From Candidatus Krumholzibacteriia bacterium (lineage in GTDB: Bacteria > Krumholzibacteriota > Krumholzibacteriia > LZORAL124-64-63), in the NCBI GenBank assembly GCA_030590265.1, contig JAUUYW010000003.1:1-28477 (forward strand): a DNA stretch of 28,477 bases, written 5' to 3'. The stretch's first letter is position 1. The number at the start of each line of letters is the position of its first letter. A program made the translations under genes and the position numbers. The notes under the pieces were generated by a model. The model was given only the letters and a program-made list of their open reading frames with translations, was not told the origin of the DNA and made no database searches. Shown piece by piece: positions 23,921 to 28,477 of the stretch.

Positions 23921-25147
23921 ATGAAGATTTACAGGAAAAACGTGTTGCTTTGCATCATCGCTCTTGCACTTTTTGCGATGGGAGGTTGTTCCGAAAATAC
24001 TACCGAACCGGAAGTGCCTGCTTTCGCAGGAGATGCGGAAACCATGCAAATCAGCGTCGTCACGGATGATGGATTCACTCGCTATGACGGCGTCATCGGC
24101 GGTCAGAATCTGTATGCTTTTTTGGTTCCCGATGACTGGAATGGAGAACTTGTTCTCTACGCCCACGGCTTCATCGATGCCGAAGAGCCGTTGGCTCTGC
24201 CCACCAAAGACAACGTCATCGAAATCCGAGACCGGATGGTGGAGATGGGCTTTGCCTGGGCCTACTGCAGCTACCGGGAGAACGGTATGGCTATCAAAGA
24301 CGGCGCCTGGGCTACCCGTCGGCTCCAGAACCTCTTCGTGGCCACGGTAAAAACCGAGCCGAGTTACACCTGGCTCATGGCTCATAGTCTTGGTGGTTTG
24401 ATCGCTGTCGAACTCGCCGAAAAACATCCCGATGAGTACGATGGCGTTCTGACCATGAGTGGAATGAATGGCGGAACCAAGGCCCAAATCGATTATGTGG
24501 GTGATGTTCGGGTTTTGTTTGACCTCTTCTATCCCGGGGTTCTGCCTGGAACCGTGATCGACGTTCCTGAGGATCTCGATTTGGAGCAGGACATCATTCT
24601 TCCTGCAATCTATGCAGTCATGGATGATCCTACTGGTCTGGGCATCATCAGCTACCTGGAACAGACCCCGCTGCCGGGTCGCAATGGCGATGAGATTGTG
24701 GAATCTCTGGTCACTGCCCTGGGCTTCCATGTGCGCGGCATCCACGACATCCTCGAACGTACGAAGGGCGCCTGCCCCATCCACAACATCGACACGGTGT
24801 ACTCAGGGTTGGTGCCACCCGAATATTTGGGCATGATCAACGCAGGAGTGCAACGCTACAGCAGGTCCCGGCCAACTGAAAACCTGTTCGACCGCTACTA
24901 CGAACCCAATGGCGAACTGGTCATTCCCATGATCGCTTTGCACGACCAGTATGACCCCATTGTACCCCTATTCCATGAACACCTTTACGCGGCATTGGTT
25001 GCCGCTGCAGGCAACATCGACAACTTTGAACTGCGAGTGGTCGAACGCTATGGGCACACCGGCTTTTCTGCGGACGAAGCGGCGGAGGCTTTGCTTGATC
25101 TGCGGGAAAAAGTTATTGATGGCTCGGCTTTGGCTTTATCCAAATAG
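23921..25147 (+). CDS. alpha/beta-hydrolase lipoprotein
   Basis: 408 aa. Signal peptide with lipobox MGGC and lipidated C23, so it should be attached to a membrane outside the cytoplasm. Alpha/beta-hydrolase core: oxyanion-type YAHGFID, nucleophile S156 in AHSLGG, Asp345 in DQYDPIVP and His379 in RYGHTGF, a complete triad. A long lid-like insertion (about 185-300) contains many acidic and aromatic residues. An esterase, lipase or peptidase acting on an extracellular substrate is likely, but the substrate is not readable. The start ATG follows AAGGAG by nine bases. A strong GC hairpin lies 24 bases past the stop. Confidence 0.87.
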   Translation: MKIYRKNVLLCIIALALFAMGGCSENTTEPEVPAFAGDAETMQISVVTDDGFTRYDGVIGGQNLYAFLVPDDWNGELVLYAHGFIDAEEPLALPTKDNVIEIRDRMVEMGFAWAYCSYRENGMAIKDGAWATRRLQNLFVATVKTEPSYTWLMAHSLGGLIAVELAEKHPDEYDGVLTMSGMNGGTKAQIDYVGDVRVLFDLFYPGVLPGTVIDVPEDLDLEQDIILPAIYAVMDDPTGLGIISYLEQTPLPGRNGDEIVESLVTALGFHVRGIHDILERTKGACPIHNIDTVYSGLVPPEYLGMINAGVQRYSRSRPTENLFDRYYEPNGELVIPMIALHDQYDPIVPLFHEHLYAALVAAAGNIDNFELRVVERYGHTGFSADEAAEALLDLREKVIDGSALALSK

Positions 25148-25170
25148 GCAAGAAACACCATAGGATGTTG

Positions 25171-25199
25171 CAGGGGCCGCGTATTCCACGCGGCCCCTG
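25171..25199. terminator. GC-rich terminator-like hairpin between convergent genes
   Basis: Perfect 12-bp stem CAGGGGCCGCGT / ACGCGGCCCCTG with loop ATTCC. On the plus strand it is followed by TTATCTGTG, a weak T-rich tail. It lies between the lipoprotein gene (+) and the response-regulator gene (-), so it probably ends the first and may also serve the second. Confidence 0.75.
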
Positions 25200-25225
25200 T
25201 TATCTGTGTGAGGGTGGAAAATAGC

Positions 25226-26614
25226 TCAGTTTGCAGCCCCATCTTCCCGCAATCCGAGTTCTTTCATTTGGCGATTCACCGAACTGCGCTGGATGCCGAG
25301 AAGTTCCGCGGCCGTGGTTTGGTTGCCTCCGGTCATGGCCAAGGCTCGACGAAAATGTTGCTTTCTGAAAGCCTGTTCGGCTTCACGCAAAGGCAACAAT
25401 TCACCATGATCAAACACGGGTTCCGCAGCGGGATCATCACCACGCAGGATTTCAGGCGGCAACAGGTCGGGTGTCAGCACATCACCAGGGGCCATCACCA
25501 CCATGCGTTCCATGGCATTCTTCATTTGCCGCACATTACCAGGCCAGCCATAGGCACCCATGATGGCATGGGTCTGGGGACTGATCTTGATTTTCTTTCG
25601 TTTGAGTTCGAATGCGAAGCGAGCCAGAAAGAACTCCGCGAGAATCGAAATATCCCCTTCCCGATCCCTGAGCGGAGGCACCTCCAAACCGATCACGTTC
25701 AGGCGGTAAAAAAGATCTTCACGGAAACTGCCCTCGCGAACAGCAGCCTCAAGATCACGGTTGGTCGCCGCAATAATCCGGCAATCAACGCACAATGTGC
25801 GGGTCCCTCCCACGCGTTCAAATTCTCCCGTCTCCAGGAAATGCAGCAGCTTGGTTTGCAGACGGGGAGAGATGTCGCCAATCTCATCAAGAAACGCCGT
25901 CCCGGAATTGGCAGCTTCGAAACGCCCGGCCTTGCGCGCCACCGCACCCGTAAAAGCACCACGTTCATGACCAAAAAGGGTGCTTTCGATCAATTCGTCG
26001 CTGAGGGCCACACAATTCACATAAACGAAAGGTCCCTTGCTGCGATCACTTTCCCGGTGTACGAACTCGGCAATCACGCCCTTCCCCGATCCGCTCTCTC
26101 CCCGCAGAAGGACGGTGGCCTTGCTTGGGGCAGCCCGTCGTGCGCTTTCGACAAGGGTTTTCATGGCCGGGGAATCGCCAGTCACGAAGGGTGCGTCCTG
26201 GATATGCTGTTCAAGCAGGGCTTCGTGGGCCAGGGCCAGACGGCGAGACGCCAGGACCCGGTTGACAGTATTGTACACCAACTCGAAATCAGCAGGTTTC
26301 AGCAGGAAATCCGTAGCACCGGCCTGAATCGCTTCCACGGCAGCCTCAACCGAACCATGGGCGGTCAATACCACAACATCAGTCGTATCGTCGCGCTCTC
26401 GCATGGTTTTCAAGACTTCTATTCCACCAATGCCCGGCATCTTGAGGTCAAGAAGAACAAGGTCGTAGGACTTTTTGCCAAGCATTTCGAGGGCTTCTTC
26501 TCCCGTGGAAGCTTCGTTGGTTGAGCAGTCCCAGAACTTCATGCGATCGCTCATGGTTCGGCGCAGCATCGGTTCGTCGTCAACGATCAGGATGCAAGCA
26601 TTCAGGTTTTTCAT
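25226..26614 (-). CDS. NtrC-family sigma-54-dependent response regulator
   Basis: 462 aa. A receiver domain (1-120) has acidic pocket D12-D13, phospho-acceptor D56, T84 and K106. An AAA+ activator domain follows at about 143-370 with Walker A GESGSGKG (172-179), the sigma-54 contact loop GAFTGA (219-224) and a GEFERVGG sensor stretch. A Fis-type helix-turn-helix ends the protein (NQTTAAELLGIQRSSVNRQMKELGL). When phosphorylated it should remodel sigma-54 RNA polymerase at -24/-12 promoters. ATG 26614 overlaps the stop of the histidine-kinase gene (ATGA), with GAGGAG just upstream, so the pair is cognate. Its target genes are not evident; I found no convincing -24/-12 promoter nearby. Confidence 0.95.
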   Translation of the reverse strand: MKNLNACILIVDDEPMLRRTMSDRMKFWDCSTNEASTGEEALEMLGKKSYDLVLLDLKMPGIGGIEVLKTMRERDDTTDVVVLTAHGSVEAAVEAIQAGATDFLLKPADFELVYNTVNRVLASRRLALAHEALLEQHIQDAPFVTGDSPAMKTLVESARRAAPSKATVLLRGESGSGKGVIAEFVHRESDRSKGPFVYVNCVALSDELIESTLFGHERGAFTGAVARKAGRFEAANSGTAFLDEIGDISPRLQTKLLHFLETGEFERVGGTRTLCVDCRIIAATNRDLEAAVREGSFREDLFYRLNVIGLEVPPLRDREGDISILAEFFLARFAFELKRKKIKISPQTHAIMGAYGWPGNVRQMKNAMERMVVMAPGDVLTPDLLPPEILRGDDPAAEPVFDHGELLPLREAEQAFRKQHFRRALAMTGGNQTTAAELLGIQRSSVNRQMKELGLREDGAAN

Positions 26615-28477
26615 TCTGTCTCCTCAAGGACACCCATTTCCCTTGTGGGAAGTAATATTGTGAATCTTGCCCCGCCACTATCTTGGTTGCTGGCATGAAC
26701 CTGGCCACCCATGCGTTCCACCCAACTCCTGACCACAAAGAGCCCCAGGCCGAATCCCTGTTGGGTGGAATGAGGGCTTGCCGCACCTTGCCGATAGGGT
26801 TCAAAAATTGTCTCGAAATCTGTGGGATCAAGACCAGGTCCTTGGTCCTCAACCACAAACTGCGCCCAACTTGTCGATACACTGATGCGAACATCAACCC
26901 TCGTATCGGGTGGCGCGTACCGGATGGCATTTTCGATGAGGTTATCAATGACTTCGAGGAGCTTTTCTTCGTTTCCGAACACTTGAACAGCTTCTGAAGA
27001 CAGGACCGCCAGCTCGACTTTTTTACCATCGGCAGTGGCCTTGAGTTTTGAGACCGACTCCTCAACCGTTGCAGTCAAATCCACCTGGGAGAATTCAATC
27101 TCCGGCATCTTCGATTCCAGTCGTGTGGCCTCAAGCAGGTTGTTGACCAGACGCACAAGCTGCCTGGCGGAAGTCTCGATGCCCTCCAGATAGGTTACTT
27201 GAGGAGGACTGACTTCTCCGACCACCCCATCCAGCAGATTTCTCGCTGCCCAGTTGATGGAGGTCAGCGGACTGCGCAGATCATGTGCGAATTGAGCAAA
27301 AAACTGAGTGCGGAATCGATTCATTTCTTCCACCTGGCGACGGGCCACCACCTCATCGACAAAATCCTGTTTCAGATTCATGCGATGAACACAAATGGCC
27401 GCTTCACGGGATGCGGCAGCCAGCAGGTCGAGGTCTTCTGTCACATAGCTGCGTCCAGTGCTTTTTTCACCGAGTGTCATATAGCCAAAGCGGTTGCCTT
27501 CGGCCTCAATGGCGTGGGCCAGAACATAGTTTTCATTCCGCCAGGACATGGGGAAACCGTCTGTCTCAATGTCCGGACGGGCCGTGCATTCGGGCATGGC
27601 CATGACCCGAACCGCCTCCGGAAGAGCTTGTTGCGACAGTTCACCAGGGCCTTTCTCACCGGCATAGAAATATTGCTTTTCATATTGCAGAACTATAGAA
27701 ATCGCATTGGGTCCGAGATGCTGGACCAGAAACGCGGCCAGGCTATCGGCGATCTGCTGTTGATTGTCCACTGTTCGCAGTTCTCCCCGAAACATGGCCA
27801 GGGCCTGGGCGTGATTGTATCGGATATGAAAGAAAACCCGGTCAATAAGCTGGGCGAACCCCTGACGTGTAGGAGTGAACAGGGTGGCGGCAATGATGGT
27901 GGCGGCAATCGGCACAAAAGGACCAGTCTCCGGCCAGCGCTCTTCCACCCGTTGTCCCACAAAGATACCAATCACCGCGTAGATCCCCACCATCATGCTG
28001 GCCAACAGCACGTAAAGCAGACTGCGCCGAATGATGATGTCCACATTGAGGAACTTGTGTCTGATCACCACAAAACTCATGGCGATGGGGATCACGATAG
28101 AAAAAAGACGCGCGATCTCAATGGGCAACAACGGTTCGCGACCGAGGGCCAAAGGAAGGGAGTGCAGGAAGACATAAGGCGACGAACCCATGGCGATTCC
28201 CCAGAGCAGCCACTTCACTTGCTCCCGCTCACGTTTCTGCACCGTACGACGGTATCCGAAAACCATGCTCACGCAACCGGAACCGACAAACAGGGCCAGA
28301 AAGATACGCCCGGCACGATAAGGGATGTCGATGGCCTCCCATGGGCCGTTTCCCGTGAACCACTGAATCCAAACCCAGGTTTGCCAACCAGCCACAATCA
28401 GACCAATGATCATGATGGAGGGAATCAGCCATGGTCGACGGTCGAGGACCGAATTCCGCCGGGGAAAGCTCAGCCCC
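26611..28477 (-). CDS. membrane sensor histidine kinase (5' end beyond window)
   Basis: Partial: 621 residues visible, frame open to the window edge. The internal ATG at 28413 is not a convincing start because hydrophobic coding sequence continues before it. Several membrane helices occupy the first 190 visible residues, including the KWLLWGIAMG and VVIRHKFLNVDIIIRRSLLYVLL text typical of 7TM-type sensor kinases. A GAF-like domain follows (about 230-370). The kinase core has phospho-acceptor His in FAHDLRSPL (codon at 27283-27285), N box NLIENAIRY, G1 DQGPGLDP and G2 GFGLGLFVV, so it looks active. It overlaps the NtrC-type regulator by 4 nt and should phosphorylate it. The signal is unknown. 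Confidence 0.92.
   Translation of the reverse strand, partial: GLSFPRRNSVLDRRPWLIPSIMIIGLIVAGWQTWVWIQWFTGNGPWEAIDIPYRAGRIFLALFVGSGCVSMVFGYRRTVQKREREQVKWLLWGIAMGSSPYVFLHSLPLALGREPLLPIEIARLFSIVIPIAMSFVVIRHKFLNVDIIIRRSLLYVLLASMMVGIYAVIGIFVGQRVEERWPETGPFVPIAATIIAATLFTPTRQGFAQLIDRVFFHIRYNHAQALAMFRGELRTVDNQQQIADSLAAFLVQHLGPNAISIVLQYEKQYFYAGEKGPGELSQQALPEAVRVMAMPECTARPDIETDGFPMSWRNENYVLAHAIEAEGNRFGYMTLGEKSTGRSYVTEDLDLLAAASREAAICVHRMNLKQDFVDEVVARRQVEEMNRFRTQFFAQFAHDLRSPLTSINWAARNLLDGVVGEVSPPQVTYLEGIETSARQLVRLVNNLLEATRLESKMPEIEFSQVDLTATVEESVSKLKATADGKKVELAVLSSEAVQVFGNEEKLLEVIDNLIENAIRYAPPDTRVDVRISVSTSWAQFVVEDQGPGLDPTDFETIFEPYRQGAASPHSTQQGFGLGLFVVRSWVERMGGQVHASNQDSGGARFTILLPTREMGVLEETE

Noticed and set aside
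25208..26524. 438-aa plus-strand frame opposite the response regulator
   Set aside because: The minus strand encodes an unmistakable NtrC-type protein across the same bases; the plus frame shows no domain and is composition-driven.
25226..28477. A sigma-54 promoter target of the NtrC-type regulator within the window
   Set aside because: Scanning intergenic spaces by eye gave no TGGCAC-N5-TTGC match good enough to report.

Overview
The window reads as ordinary, densely coded chromosome of a Gram-negative bacterium, probably from an FCB-group or related candidate phylum such as Krumholzibacteriota or Eisenbacteria. That placement is inference. It rests on a secreted protein ending in an NPFNPST-type FlgD/T9SS-like tail, a 6-bladed beta-propeller protein, a multidomain S41 peptidase, a Ser/Thr kinase fused to a PD40 (TolB-like) propeller, and frequent TTG/GTG starts behind strong Shine-Dalgarno sites. 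I see no rRNA, tRNA, CRISPR array, phage or insertion sequence.

Layout. 1-6644: surface and envelope functions. These are an alpha/beta hydrolase cut by the window edge, a secreted protein with four rhodanese-like domains that all lack the catalytic cysteine, an S41/PDZ peptidase, and a 6-bladed beta-propeller protein. 6817-14862: a short-chain-fatty-acid uptake and activation locus. It holds a PrpE/ACSS3-type acyl-CoA synthetase, the small (DUF4212) and large (SSS, VC_2705-type) subunits of a sodium:solute symporter, a cNMP/CBS/DUF294 nucleotidyltransferase-like protein, a coupled small membrane protein, and a membrane-anchored DEDDh exonuclease-domain protein. 15050-19364: a tight three-gene operon of Ser/Thr kinase-PD40 receptor, a 131-aa acidic protein with ten consecutive Asp, and a radical SAM/SPASM enzyme. 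This is the best candidate here for an undescribed system.

19631-23015: a stand-alone KAS III-like synthase (+), then on the minus strand an NADP-type beta-hydroxyacid dehydrogenase and a two-gene, split version of a large RluA-family pseudouridine synthase. 23248-25147: a small exported protein, then an alpha/beta-hydrolase lipoprotein. 25226-28477: an NtrC-type sigma-54 response regulator and its multi-pass membrane histidine kinase, overlapping by 4 nt; the kinase runs off the window.

Several genes are translationally coupled by 4-nt overlaps: 8394/8795, acidic protein/radical SAM, the RluA accessory domain/RluA catalytic protein, and HK/RR. Intrinsic-terminator-like hairpins sit after the symporter gene, after the lipoprotein gene, and between the beta-propeller and S41 genes. 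No gene-free stretch exceeds 300 bases.
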